64,000 nt of DNA from Chondrus crispus (GCF_000350225.1 NW_005178996.1:175530-239529), one strand, 5' to 3'. Positions 44,201 to 56,237 are shown, numbered from the stretch's first letter. A program made the numbers and translations. The notes: generated from the letters alone by a model not told the origin.

Positions 44201-45605
44201 CCACTCGTCCACGCGAAATGTCCTAACGTAACGTCCCCGTGCGAGGCCGTGAGGGCCCATGCATTCGCGCTAGCGCGCAGCTCTGCGCGGGATAGTCCGG
44301 TCGACCGAGAGATGACGAGGTCCTTGACGAATGGTGTCCCTCGAGTCTGCGCTCCACGGAGCGAACCTCTCGACATTGTCAGGCTAATCGCGTAGCCAAT
44401 CTTTGCCGGGTCAGCCTAGGAGGGCGCAGTTGGCGATATGAACGACTCGAGCGGCCGGACGCCTGGGTGCGCGCTTCGCTAGGGTAACCCCGCGTCCGCG
44501 AACGAGTCGGGGGTAGCGTGTACGCGGTTCAGGCCGGGTAGGGACGCGACGACGCGTTCGAACGCGGGCCGGCGCGCACGAGCGTCCTGCCCCCTGGCGG
44601 CGGAAGTGAGGTCGTATCGCGCCGAGATGATGCGATCACATCACATCGCGCGTTCCCCAATTATGTACGGGTGTGTGTGTCAGTTGACCGTCCATTGCTC
44701 ATGCCCCATGCGTCATGTACGCACACGTAATGCACGTGCTGTCCGCCGTCCGGGTTCATTTTCCACCGTTAATTTTTCGATATTTTACGGGGACGGTGGC
44801 GGGTTGGTGGCGATACCGGCCTCTGAAGCACGAGCAGACAGTTCCTTTTCGCTTCCGCATCGGATCTCGGATCCCGTTTGTATTTTTCACTGCCTATGCG
44901 CGTGCACTTAACGAGCGCATGCGGTTGCTGCCCGCCTAGTCCCTTTCCTCAGGGGTAGTCCCCTCTCTCGGGCAGTTCGGACTGCCCGAGGCTTATTCCT
45001 TGCGTTCGGGAATCATCCTCTTCTCGCTGATTACCTCAGGGGTCGTCCGCTTTCGGGCAATACAGACTGTCCGACGTCTGCGAGTCGCTGGTTCTGGTGG
45101 CGTCCATCATTTCGGCTTGATGTTAACGAGTGCGCTTCCGTTACATCTCGTCTCGTCGGTTATCACGCGGGTCGTTCCCCCCTTCGGGCAGTACGGACTG
45201 CCTGGGGCTAATGAGTTACCCATTCGGGAAACGTCCATCACTTCAGCTTGATGTTCTTCCCTGTTCGCAATCGGTGCGCTGTACTCTGTTTGCACACGAC
45301 GGAACTGCCACGGCTTCGCGAGTATAGCGCACCGGCACGTGTCGTCGTGTTCGTTGGGAGTTCGTGTCGTCCCTCTTTTCACTTCACGTCCCAGGGCTAC
45401 TGTTCATGACACAGTACGCCCTGTCTCCCGATCCGCCTCTCCTCGGTGATGGCGTTTCGTGTCGCGTGGACTAGCGTTGTCCGCGCGTCGACTGGACATA
45501 CCATGCTTTCCCGAAGTTGGTCGGCCAACCTCGTTGTGTCCTTGCGTAGACCTCCGCCCTTTCGGACCGCAAAGGGGGGGTTAATTTATCCTGTCGACGG
45601 AGCGG
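41257..45605. other. Long 3' non-coding region of G-1
   Basis: 4.3 kb between pol and the 3' LTR, where copies in G-a and G-b carry the antisense ORF. I find no recognisable remnant of that protein; only chance GC-rich frames. A pol-end/purine motif occurs at both ends (about 41,257-41,280 and 45,608-45,640). Three hairpin-bearing repeats lie at 44,969-45,204. Confidence 0.65.
44969..45204. repeat. Three spaced copies of a 20-bp hairpin motif
   Basis: CGGGCAGTTCGGACTGCCCG (44,969-44,988, 8-bp perfect stem), a weaker copy at 45,054-45,073 and another at 45,185-45,204, each in a similar longer context (a CAGGGGTCGTCC/GGGTCGTTCC lead and GTCCATCA(T/C)TTC(G/A)GCTTGATGTT downstream). Function unknown; possibly part of the element's 3' untranslated RNA. 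Confidence 0.6.
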
Positions 45606-45621
45606 GTGAGGGGCCCCCTTC

Positions 45622-48600
45622 TTAAGAGTGAACGTCCGCGTTCACTTCGGAGTTGAGGTCCCTCCCCGTGCGTCTTCGAAGACGCAGCGCATATCGAGAC
45701 ACCAATTCTTCGGGAATGTGGGTGCGCGCTGTCCAAGTGGGTTGGTCGTAGTCCGCCCACTTGATGAGGAACTCCGTCGTTCCGTCTTCCATCTCTCGAT
45801 GCTTGAGTAGCTGCTCCACGGCGTACTGTGTTCCCTCCCTGACCTTATCGGCAAGGTCACGCGGGGTCGTCGTGCTCACCAGTGGTACGTCCATCGGCGG
45901 GGGCGCGTACACGCAGCGGTCCGCGGAGACGCGCTCGGTGACATCATCACGGTCGATTGTGATGGTACGACGATCGTTGGCGAGGACGCGGTACGGCCCC
46001 ACGGCGGGCGAGGCGAGCTTGTTCGACGTCTTGCCCCCGTCGGTGGGGTTCAGGTAGACGAAGTTACCTGGCTCGAGACGTGTGTTGATCGTTCTAACGC
46101 GCTTATCGAAGTTGCGTTTGTAACGGGCTTGCGTGCGTCGCAAGCTCCCGTAGGCCTTCTGGATGGTCGCGTCCAGGGTCTTCAGGAACTCCGCACGATC
46201 CGTTCCCTTATCGGCAGGGGGCGCGTCCCCGCCGGTTCTTCGAAGAGAAAACTCCGGCCGGGGCCGGCTCAGCACGAGCTCAAACGGGGTCGTTCGTGTG
46301 GTTCGGTGTACGTGGGAGTTATATGCGTACGTTAACGGTCCCACGTACACGTCCCAGTCGTCTTGATGCTCGTTCACGTAATTGCGGAGCATCGATGCAA
46401 TCGTTCGGTTATAGCGTTCCACCTGGCCGTTCGTCTGAGGGTGGTACGCTGACGTATAAAGGTTCGTAATTCCAAGCACTCGGCATGTGCTTTGGAAGAA
46501 CTTTGCGTTGAACTGCGGTCCTTTATCCGACAGTAGCGAGCGTGGGACGCTGTACTTAAAGACCCACGCTTCGCAAAACGCCACTGCAACGGTGTAGGCG
46601 GTTACCGTCCGCAGTGCGACGACCTGCGTTAACTTCGTAAAGCGGTCGGTGATTACCACGAGGAATCGTTTCCCTGCCTCGGTCTTTGGGAGCGGCCCCA
46701 GTATATCGATCGCGAGGCTCTCCAACGGCCGCGTCGCCGGAAACAACCTTAATCGGTTTAGGTGTTTCCGAAGCTTGACGCGGTTCATCGCACAGGTTCG
46801 ACAACCTCGTACGGTCGACGCGACGTCGGCGGCCAAGTGTGGCCAGTAGTACTCGCGACGGAGCGCGTAGTACATGCGGTTTGGCCCCGGATGCCCGGCG
46901 ATGGCCGGGTTATGGCAGAGCCGCAGCAACCGGGCGCGTAGAGTCCAAGGGACCACCACCTGTACGATATCAGGGTCGAAGGGGTGTCTCCGTTTGAGCA
47001 CCCCTTGGTGGTCCTCGAAAAACGCAGAGTCCCGGGACTCTGACTGTCGTGCCAATACCGTTTGGCAGAAGTCATCCACGCGGTGTTCTTCGGCTATCTC
47101 CTCTATCGTAAGAGGGGCCGGCAGGTCTTCCTGCGGAGGGGCGACCTGGGAATTAGACGTATCGGCTTCGAAGTCTTGGGCGCGATCGAGGTCCACGGCG
47201 TCGAATTCCTCGTTCTCTGCCCAGAAGGCGTCGGGTTCTCCTAGAGCAGGGGCTTCGTCGTCGCCCCTCGGCTCGTGGCGCGCTCGGGCGCGCAAATTCC
47301 TTCGGGATTTCGTTCGGTTCCTTGTGCTCACGAAGACGTGGTCGGCCCCGTGGTCGCAGCTCGCGGTGCATACGTGGTCCGCGAGCTCATCCGAGACATC
47401 ACGAACGGTCGTGCACGTGTCGTATGTGGGGATGTCGTCGTCCACCTCGACAGCCGGGCGAGGGTCGTCGGCAACCCTCGGTGATACGAGGCGTGAAAGG
47501 GCGTCGGGGACCTGGTGCACGCGCCCGGGGCGGTACTGAATGGTGAAATTGTATTCAGCCAGACGCAGCCGCCACCGAGTGAGTCTTCCGGAGCTCTCGG
47601 TCAGGGACATGAGCCACCTCAGCGCGTCGTGATCCGTTCGGACGGTGAACTTCGTGCCCTCGACGTACGGGCGTAGTGAGCGGACCGCCCACACTACAGC
47701 GAAGCACTCGCGTTCCGTAGCGCTGTGGTTGCGTTCGCTGTCGTTTAACGAATACGACCAATATCCGACCGGACGCCAGTCGTTGGCTTCGTCGTGTTCT
47801 TGCAGCAGCGTACACCCGAGTTGGTACGCACTTGCATCGGTATCGATCATGTACGGCCGACCGTACCGCGGAAGCGCAAGTATCGGCGGAGCGATCATCC
47901 TTGCCTTGAGGTCCTCGAACGCTTGAAGCTGGGCCTCCGTCGGATTATCGAAGTCGGGGTCGGCGTCCTTGCGGGTCATATCGGTTAGCGGTCGAGCTAT
48001 CTTGGCAAATCCCTTGACGAAACGGCGGTAGACGTTGCACGCCCCGAGAAACGAGCGCACCTGCGTAAGCGTCCTCGGGAACGTGAACGTCTTGAAGGCG
48101 TCGGCCGCCGTTTCGGCCACGCTGAGCTTACCTGGGGATATCACGTGCCCCAGGTAATGCACTTACGGACAGAAGAAGCTGCACTTCTTGAGCTTGAGGG
48201 ATATACCAGCGGTCCTCAACAAGCTCAAGACAATGGCGAGATGTTCGGCGTGCTCCTCGTGCGTTCGGGAAAAAACTATGACGACGTCGAGGTATACGAG
48301 ACATATCTGCCATCTTACGCCGGACAAGATGATGTCCAATGCACGTTGGAAGGTGGCCGGTGCCCCTTTCAGTCCGAACGGCATACGCAAATAGCGAAAC
48401 GTACCCATATGCGTGGTGAATGTGGTCTTATCCCGGTCCTCCGGCGCGACCGGGATTTGCCAGTAGCCTGAATTGCAGTCGAGCGTAGTGAAGACGGCTG
48501 CATCCCCTAACGAATCGATGCAGTCGTCCATCCGGGGCAGCGGATACGAATCCGCTGCCGTCTTTGCGTTGAGACGTCGGTAGTCAACGCAAAACCGAAG

Positions 48601-48675
48601 GGAGCCGTCTTTCTTCGGGACGAGCACCACCGGCGAAGCCCACTCGGTGCTCGCGGGTTCGATAACTCTGGCGTT
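45622..48675 (-). pseudogene. Family-G pol: reverse transcriptase, RNase H, integrase, chromodomain
   Basis: One frame from the cloning scar to TAA 45,622, broken once by a TAA at 48,163-48,165 (Lys expected before VHYLGHVISPGK). Reverse transcriptase: EWASPVVLVPKKDGSLRFC, but the active site reads YLDV (48,283-48,294) instead of YLDD. RNase H: DTDASAYQLGCTLLQE, HSATERECFAVVWA. Integrase: HNPAIAGHPGPNRMYYALRR, CRTCAMNRVK, SDKGPQFNAKFF, HPQTNGQVERYNRT. C-terminal chromodomain: QYAVEQLLKHREME, EFLIKWADYDQPTWTARTHI. Apart from two point lesions it is near-complete, in line with its young LTRs. Confidence 0.9.
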
Positions 48676-48707
48676 CATGCTCGAGCGGCCGCCAGTGTGC
48701 TGGAAAG
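48676..48707. other. Plasmid vector/BstXI-adaptor remnant (assembly artefact)
   Basis: On the minus strand this reads CTTTCCAGCACA (the form of a commercial BstXI adaptor), completing the BstXI site CCAGCACACTGG (48,692-48,703), then the NotI site GCGGCCGC (48,685-48,692) and the XhoI site CTCGAG (48,680-48,685), then CATG. That order is a standard cloning-vector polylinker. It falls inside pol and replaces the expected codons between PYRKGPAMR and ARVIEPA. Confidence 0.93.
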
Positions 48708-50320
48708 ACGCATGGCGGGCCCCTTTCGGTAGGGCATAGAACGAATCGGTTTTGTCCCCGCCTTGAGTGGTATGCGATGCTCCGTTGCTCGTATCTTACC
48801 GAGCGCACCGCTCCACAGGCTCGAATGCTTACGGAGCATGTCGAGTACCTGTGCGCGGAGCTTGTCATCGTCGATGTATGACAAGTCCATTTCTTTTTCC
48901 CAATTCATCGACGAATTTTCGGGATCCTTATTTGTGACTCGCGCGGTGCCTTCCGTCGATGATGGGCACCCCGCCGGCTGATCGCCGGGGCCGGCGTGAC
49001 TTCCCACGGCGGTCTTATTTTCCGGGGAGCCTGGTCGGCCAGCTCCCCCTCTCCCGGCTTGCACGTCCCAGTCGGTGAGATGCAGCACGTGTGCGATCTC
49101 CGCCCCGACTCGGCGCTCGGGCGTCAGGATCGCCAGCGGATTGCGCTTCGCGTAACCGACGACGGTGCGTTTCGGGAGCCGCCTCGCTTGGCGCGAAAAA
49201 TTCGCCACGATCACGTCGAAGGTCTGGTTCGGTAAGACCTCGGCTACGCCGTTCGTGAGCCTCACTCCGTGTCGACGTTGGAGTGACGGATTGGGTTCCA
49301 AGAAAACGAGGCCGCTCCCCGCGGTAGTGACGCGTATCCGTGCTTGCGACATCGCGGGGATCGTGACCCATCGGGCGACACGGATCGGCTGTGGGGCTTC
49401 TTCGCGTACGTCGGCCCGACTTGACTGGCGACCGTGGCGCCGGGTTGGGGGAGACGGCTCCCCCTTCCCATCGACAATGGCGACGGAGCCACCTTGTCGG
49501 AGCTCGAGCCTCTGCGCATCAATGTCGATACTTCGAACGTGCGCATCGATAAACGCCGTGCCCAGGAGGACGGGCACCGCGAGCTGGTCGGCGACCACGA
49601 ACGGAATGCGGAACGTCGTGTTCCGCAGTCGGACGGCCAGCTGCACGACCGCAGTCAGCTTGAGCGGGTTATTGTTCGCGCCTGCCAACCGTGGCAGGCG
49701 TGCGTCGCGTACGACGTAGCGCGTCCAATCGGGAGGAAGGTCGGCCTTCCTCACCAAGTTATACCCCGAGCAGGTATCGACTGCAATGATATGAGGCTTG
49801 AACGCGTTCCACTCGGTTGCAATCGAACCGAGGACGTTGTATATCTTCGATGCCATCAAGCAGATGACACTGTCGACTACCTTCGGTGACGACGGCTCGG
49901 CCAGGTCGTTCCGCTTGGGCCGCCGGCGTCGGTTACGGCTTCTCTTCCGTGGTCGTCTGCCTCGGTCGCGGGGCGTCCGTCGGTCGGTGACGTCCTCGCG
50001 ACAAGTCGCGTCCGTACGCGACTTGATTTCTTCTGGCGGCCCCGGACACACGTGGGTCGGGCCGCCTGCACGTTCGATGCGCTCCTTATTTGGCATGTGG
50101 CTCACGGTGGCCACGGTGCCTTCTTCCTCTAGGCGTGCCGGGCTCTCGGTGGCCTTGGCGCCTTTGTCCTCCCGCACCTGACTTACGGAAGTCTCGGTGC
50201 GCTCGTGCGGAGTCGAGGGAAATATTATCGGCAAACATTCCCCTCCTCCGCCGGGGTTGAATCGTAACGGGTCTAGGTTGGTGTGACAAGACGGTTCACG
50301 CGACCGCGCGAACGTAACCG
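48708..50320 (-). CDS. Family-G pol, N-terminal part: linker and protease
   Basis: Open frame upstream of the cloning scar. A basic stretch (RDRGRRPRKRSRNRRRRPKR) is followed by an aspartic protease: AVDTCSGYNLVRKADLP, with DTCSG as the likely catalytic motif, and LGTAFIDAHV. It then runs into the RT lead-in (EHRIPLKAGTKPIRSMPYRK). The frame differs from gag, whose TAA is at 50,324, so pol probably depends on frameshifting or reinitiation. No convincing ATG is seen at its start. Confidence 0.8.
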
Positions 50321-50323
50321 TCT

Positions 50324-52661
50324 TTACGGGTTTTTGGAACTACCCGAGCTGTCGGAGCTACCCGCCCTGCTATCGTTAGCTAGCGCGTCAACGGGTCCCT
50401 GGCCGTGGTGGTGCGCGTCGTTCCTCCACCCTGGCTGGGCATCCTCTACGAAGTAATTGGATGCTTCGCCACCTTGAATTGCAACGTCCGGCCGTTGCAA
50501 TATTTGAGGGGCGGCGAGAACCTGTTCTCCTCCGCCTCCTTCCGTGGGCTGGGGGTTCGGATCCCCAACCCAATCTTGGAGGTACATGATGGCGTTCTGT
50601 ACCCCTTGGGGCAACTGGGTACGGCCCCGGTCGCCTCTTCCATCTCGACGGGGATACCGCGTATCCATCCGACGAGGGTCACGACGATCCCTTTGATCGG
50701 TTCCCGGGTGTCGATACCGGCCTTCGCGAGGGGCAAAATGGACGCCCCCACCCGATCGGTTCGGGTCTCCTCGCCGCGGGCCTCGGTCTTCCCGCGTAGA
50801 CTGCTGAATGAGATTGCGCATCCCGGGGCGCGTCTCCATCTGATAGCGGTAGTTCCTGTACGCCGTGAACTGACGTTGTTCAGGCGACAGGAACGGGCAC
50901 GCGTACATGGCGTGGCCATACGTCCGGCACAGCCAACAAACGTACGCGCTGCCATCGGTCGACGCGAACGTCGCCGCGTGGCGTGCCTCTTCGTCGGTGA
51001 GTCGAGGCACGTAAGGCGGCACGCGATCCCCTTCTCGACGGGAGATATCCAGCTCTGCCATGTTGTGGTTCGGACCACCCGTGGCTTCTGGCGTGCGCGC
51101 CAACGCAGTCGCGTAGCTTCCGGTCGATCCCGTGGAAGCTGTCGTTGGGGGTCGGCCTCCTGCGCGGTCGAAGCCTTGCGTAATGAGGACAGGGTCGGCC
51201 TGCCACTCATCTTCACCAATGTGGAGGGCGGTCGCCGGCGAACTTGTTCCGTGCGACCTCGGAGTTCGGACTCCCTTCGCTGCCGGCTTCGGATCCTGCA
51301 GCGGCAATCCGCGGCGGGCGCGGTAGGTTGTTCCCTCAGCCGTTGCGATACGGCGAATCGTTGAGAGTTCGGTCTTCTGTTGTCCGGGCAACCTTTGCAT
51401 CGTCTCTGCCACTGCGGCCCGGGTCGCAGTGGAAAACCCGCGCACGAAGTAGTGCGCGAGGGCTTGTTCTGAGAACACGGCCGTGCATCGGAACGCGGCG
51501 GATTCCATCCGGTCCGCGAACGTGTTCTCGGTTTCGTGAGGAAGCTGTCGCGCCGACGCGACAGCATCAAACGCTTCCCCTAAGACGTCGTCGGTTAGGT
51601 AGCGTTTGATAAATTGGTTGACGAGACCAGGCCAGCTGGTATCGTCGTGGAGCTGGCCGGCGCGGAGGCCGCGCATGGTGTAACTCGTATACAACCGCTC
51701 CGAGTCTCGCTCGAGGAAGTGAGCGAAGACACGGACTGCCAAACCTTCGGTCAGGTTCTGCGCATTGAAGGTTATCCGGATATCCTTCAGGAACGGGAGC
51801 AACTGAATCGCATCAGTACCGTCGAAGCTCTTCATCGTGGGGCGGAGCCAACGGCAGCGTTGCACGTACTTGGCGATCCGTCCCGCGTCACCCGAGGTAA
51901 CGAGCCTCGAGGTGTTGTCCAACCGATACATCCGGTAGTTCGCAACGGCGGTGAACTCCTGTATCATGGTGTGGACGGGCTCGACCCCGGGTTCGGCGGG
52001 ACCCAACGTTCCGAACGGGGTGACGGGCAGTGTTCGGACATCGACGGGGCCGGGATGCGCGGTAAGATCCGCCGGCTGGTAGCCGCCCCAGCGAGGATCG
52101 AAGGGGAGAATCGGTTCCCCTGATCCGCGGGCGACTCCTCCACGGCCCTGGTCGAGTTCGGTCGGTACCCGTCGCGACTGCCGCATGCTTCCGAGGACAT
52201 GCGGCAGGGCTTGAGTCTCGGACGCGAAGTTCGCGTCCGCCGTCGGCTTGATGTCCTCCGCCGTCCGGCTGGTGACGGCACCAGCCGGGGGCCACTCTTG
52301 CGATCCGGACGCGACCGGAAGAACAATGGCACCGGGCCTACTCGAGGAGGCTCCGGGCGGCCTCTCGGCCGAGGTCTGTTCCATCTCACGGGCACGGCGG
52401 CGCGTGGAGTTAAGTTCCGCCGCCATGTGCGCGAACGCTCCCATCTGTTCGGCAGATGGGAAGGGTTGCGGGTCTCGTCGAACCCCGGAGTTTGCACTCG
52501 CGGGTCGACCCGCAACCTCTACGGCGGGCGAATCAATGCGCGCGTCCTCGACCAGCGCCAATCGGGCGTGTAGCTGGTCGACGAGCGCGTGCAGGTTCTC
52601 CAAGGACTGAGTTACGCGCTCGAACCTTCCTTCGCGGAGGGAGCACAACTCTTCCATACAG
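50324..52661 (-). CDS. Family-G gag (N-terminus lost in sequence gap)
   Basis: At least 775 residues on the minus strand ending in a TAA at 50,324. Near the N-terminal edge is a heptad-like stretch (FERVTQSLENLHALVDQLHA). The capsid region has SFDGTDAIQLLPFLKDIR, VNQFIKRYLTDDV and ETENTFADRMESAAFRC. The zinc knuckle CWLCRTYGHAMYAC fits CX2CX4HX4C. The C-terminus is Arg/Gly/Pro-rich. The part visible is fully open. The start is within the N gap or beyond it. Confidence 0.88.
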
Positions 52662-52761
52662 NNNNNNNNNNNNNNNNNNNNNNNNNNNNNNNNNNNNNNN
52701 NNNNNNNNNNNNNNNNNNNNNNNNNNNNNNNNNNNNNNNNNNNNNNNNNNNNNNNNNNNNN
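52662..52761. other. Assembly gap (100 N)
   Basis: Exactly 100 N, a conventional placeholder of unknown true length. It lies between gag of G-1 and a Copia fragment. Confidence 0.98.
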
Positions 52762-53035
52762 GCACGATACTTGCAAAACACAACATGGTCGGAATGCAAT
52801 CCAAAAACAACCCCCGCGCCGCAAAAGCCAAACAAAAACGCAGAGAACCAAACGGCGCCCCTATCCCCCACGCTTGCCACCCACTACCGCTCCATTCTAG
52901 GAGACCTCCGGTATGTCGTCGACAGCACTCGCTACGACGCATACCACACCACCAACCAGCTGACGCGACACACCAAGCAACCGAGCCAAGCAAATTGGCA
53001 CGCGCTCAAATGGCTACTCCGATATCTCAAGGGCA
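52762..53035 (+). pseudogene. Copia reverse transcriptase/RNase H fragment abutting the G-1 LTR
   Basis: Plus-strand frame with SILGDLRYVVDSTRYDAYHT and ALKWLLRYLKG, matching the Copia protein at 20,448-21,661 (GDLRYIADLTHSD; ALKHLLRYLRHT). It ends exactly where the LTR begins (TGTCGCATAA, 53,036). At this place the G-1 leader and its primer-binding site should be present. Either a different G insertion into Copia was joined here or the region was rearranged. Confidence 0.85.
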
Positions 53036-53667
53036 TGTCGCATAAACACCCCACACACGGCGGAGGGGTGTTCGCCATGTTCGGCGGAAGACCCCGGATC
53101 GGCGTACCGAGGGTCTTGAACCAACCAACGCCACCGGAAGCGGGCCGGTAGCGGGTGGTAGAGCGTGGTCGGCGGGGACGCGCGCGTAGGCGAGTGGATC
53201 GACGCCTCGACGCCCCGGAGCAGTACCGGTTGACGATCCGGTACTGACGGGCGGAGGCGGATCGCAGCTCGCCGCGGTGTCGCGCGCGTCCACTACCCGC
53301 TCGGTGGTAACTACTCGCGGAACGGCGGTGTGAGTAGAGTAAGCTGGGTGGTCGACCGTCGGTGGAGGGTTGCCTGTCCTCCTCCTCCCCATCGGCGGTC
53401 GCTCCCTATATTTATTGTACAAGTTAATTATCCGTCTACAGTACAGTACGGACTGTACTGTAGTCGGCTTACTGTAGACAGTGCGGGCCGGCCCGCACTG
53501 TAACGCTGTCAGCCGTCGGGGCTGACAGCACACGTGTGCTACACGTCGGATACACGTGTTGGTGCGCGCGTGCTGTAAAGTACGCGTGCGCACGCTGTAA
53601 GGTCCGTATCTTACAGCGTTAGATCTAATTCTAAATCTAATATAAAGTAGTCGGCAATTATGCTACA
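53036..53667 (-). repeat. 5' LTR of G-1
   Basis: 632 bp, TGTCGCATAA to TTATGCTACA, near-identical to 40,625-41,256. The TSD AGGAA follows on the right (53,668-53,672). On its inner side no TGGTCTCCC primer-binding site is present. Confidence 0.9.
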
Positions 53668-53672
53668 AGGAA

Positions 53673-56237
53673 CACAACCCCACATCGCGGACACCGATCC
53701 GTAAGTCACTCGCCGGGAACTGGAAGACCGAGATTGAAGCGAGGCCGTGACCGTCGGACCGTCAGCAGCGTGAGCGGCCTGGGAAAGTGCGCGATCTAAC
53801 GCGCGAAACTATGCTGTACGTGGTGGACAAATAGTTTTGTCGTTCTTGTCGGTTTTGTCAGGAACGAAAGTCTACCCGACGTCCTCATCGAGGGGATGAA
53901 GAGTTTATCTTCAAGTCGTTTCTACTTCAGTCCCTGTTTTGTTTTTGTTGGTATTCTTTCTAGGTTGTGATGTCGACGACACGACGCGACGCGGCGCCTC
54001 CGGAATCGCATCTCTACAAGGATAAGCGAAGACTGAGGGGAAGTTACTCGACAGAAAAAAATGGAGTGAAAACTACCTGAGAACAACTCCTTTGGAGGAA
54101 ATCGTCACTCGACGAGCTAATTGACGACACCAAGCTCACGTTTTTCGGTTTTATTTCGAACCCCGAGCGAACTATCATGGAGAATGTCCCATCAATAGGG
54201 ACATTTCGAGAGATTGTGGGCGTGTGGATGAGTTTGCAGGCCTCTAGCACTCAGCAGTGCAGTATTAGACGTCACAAGCGAGAAGATTGTCTTCGAAGAC
54301 GTGTAATGACTCGTGTATAGCCCTAGAGAAAGGTGAATCAGGTTGAGAGCCGCGAGATGGCATGGGGAAGTTTCAAGGAATGAGCGATGCGCGCCTCATA
54401 AGCACCAAGGCCTCACGACCCGGGGGTCAGAAGCACACTGTGCGTGACGACACGACCTGCCGGTGGTGGAGGTAGTCGCACGAGGACGTTGTGTGCCGCC
54501 AACACAACGAGGGACAAGTCATTCTATTGACTTAGGGACGAAAGCAAACCGCAGACGAGTGCATGGAAATACACGTGTGAAGCGGGCTTGAGATAATTTT
54601 AAAAAGAAAATTTAAGGAAAGCAAGAGCCGTCGCTGGGAAACGCACACGTTTGTTGTCACCAGACCCAAGCGCCGATCTTGCGACTTCGACAATTACAAG
54701 AGAACGGGAGCTTGATCCCCCCACACACACACAACTTCCCAACCCGCCCCAGACACATTTGAGGATGGTTGTTTATGAACGTACAGTACCCGGACGGGGG
54801 ACTCTCACGAGCAAATCCGATTTGATACGACGAAGCCGCCGGCCGCGCAGGTTTCTAACTAAGACCGAGGAGACGACTCCCAAGAGAGGAAAGCAGGGCG
54901 AAGATTTGATCCTCCTTTTCCCCCGCCCCAGACAAGTCAGAGGCGCTGATCGGTAAGTGCGAAACGGATACAATTGACACAATTACCTCGTTTTCCCACT
55001 CTTTCTTTCTGTTTTTTACGACAAAGACGCGACCCCACAATGGGATGTCGACACGCCACCCCAAATGGGACGAGTAGGCGGGTGAAAACCCAGAGGCGCC
55101 CACACCATCGGCGAAGGTGACGCGCGAGAGACCGCCGGTCAGTTCGGCAAGGAGAGAAGTGTGTCACGACGAGGGAAAAATTTGTTGGGATCACGTGAAG
55201 AATGGATGACTGCTTCTACAACTACGAGAGACCAATGGAAAGGGGGTTCGGAAGGTGAATCTCACAAAGCGACGAAGAGGACGTCGTCAGCATTACGTTT
55301 GAAAAAATGGAGGAGGAGCCAAGCCTGCGAAACAGAGACGTACAGTAGCACTGTGCGTGGAGAGCTGACGACCAGGAAAAGGAGAGATGGATCTCAAGGG
55401 GGTCTTTGCCAAGGCGATCAAGGCAGACGGTACCACCATGAAGGAGGATATATCGATGTCCAAACATCGAGGGACACTCGTCGAAGGACTGAGGATCTGC
55501 GATTCCATTGCGCCGCAGGTCGCCTCACTCTGCACCGATTTGGTGCGCAACTACTAAAGAGGTCTCGTTGCCGGAGGCGAAATCAGGATGATCTCTTCGA
55601 GACTCTGCTCGTCAACTTCCCGCCGTCCCCTACGGGGATTGGACAGCTCGAGCTAAAAAAGAAAGTGTGTTGTTGCCGCTCGTGAGCGACACCGCCGGAA
55701 AATGCGAGGATCTGGGACCGATGCTTTGTCGACGAAGAAGTGGTGATGGGACGTTAAAAAAATGTGCCTACAAAGCGTATGTGTCTTTCGAAAGAGATGA
55801 GAAACGACGACCGTCGTCCCGTACTGTAGGGATTGCACCGTATACCTCGATCATTTTGAGGTTGGGACGAATAAGCTCGTCTGGATACGGCGAGCAAACC
55901 AAGGGTGACAATTAACATGTTTGACGTCTCAGACCCTCCCGTGTCTTATCATACTTAACAACAAGGAGATCCCGGCGACGAGCACCGAGAACAAATTGAA
56001 GTTGTCAGTATGCCAGGGATGAATTCGCGGGACGCGTGGTATGAAGGTTACGTCACCGCAGAGCTACAGACGTGACACTGAGAAAGGCCCCGACAATCAA
56101 CACAGAGGAGAGGGAACATGGATCAAGTTTCGAGTACTGTACTTCGAGGGCTTTCCAAACATGTTGTGTGTAGCCGCCGTTCAAAGGAGGAGTACAAAGG
56201 GAAGGGGACGTTGACAGTTCCCCGACTCAGAGGCATT
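53673..56237. other. H-1 internal 3' region without a supportable gene
   Basis: 2.6 kb continuing H-1 after the G-1 insertion. Short chance frames only; a 174-codon plus-strand frame (55,161-55,685) has no recognisable domain. A short CA run lies near 54,721. Confidence 0.6.

Larger units (their letters stand above)
40625..53667 (-). mobile_element. Chromovirus G-1 (minus strand), nested in H-1
   Basis: Two 632-bp LTRs (40,625-41,256 and 53,036-53,667) differing at about 10 positions (about 98.4% identity), flanked by TSD AGGAA. On the minus strand: gag (50,324-52,661), pol (45,622-50,234), pol-end motif, 3' region without an intact antisense ORF, and the 3' LTR. The 5' leader is replaced by a gap and a Copia fragment. 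Younger than H-1 by both nesting and LTR divergence. Confidence 0.9.

Noticed and set aside
53036-53667. Solo LTR inserted into Copia
   Set aside because: The outer side carries the AGGAA duplication that pairs with 40,620-40,624, so this LTR belongs to G-1; the Copia contact is explained better by misjoining or rearrangement.
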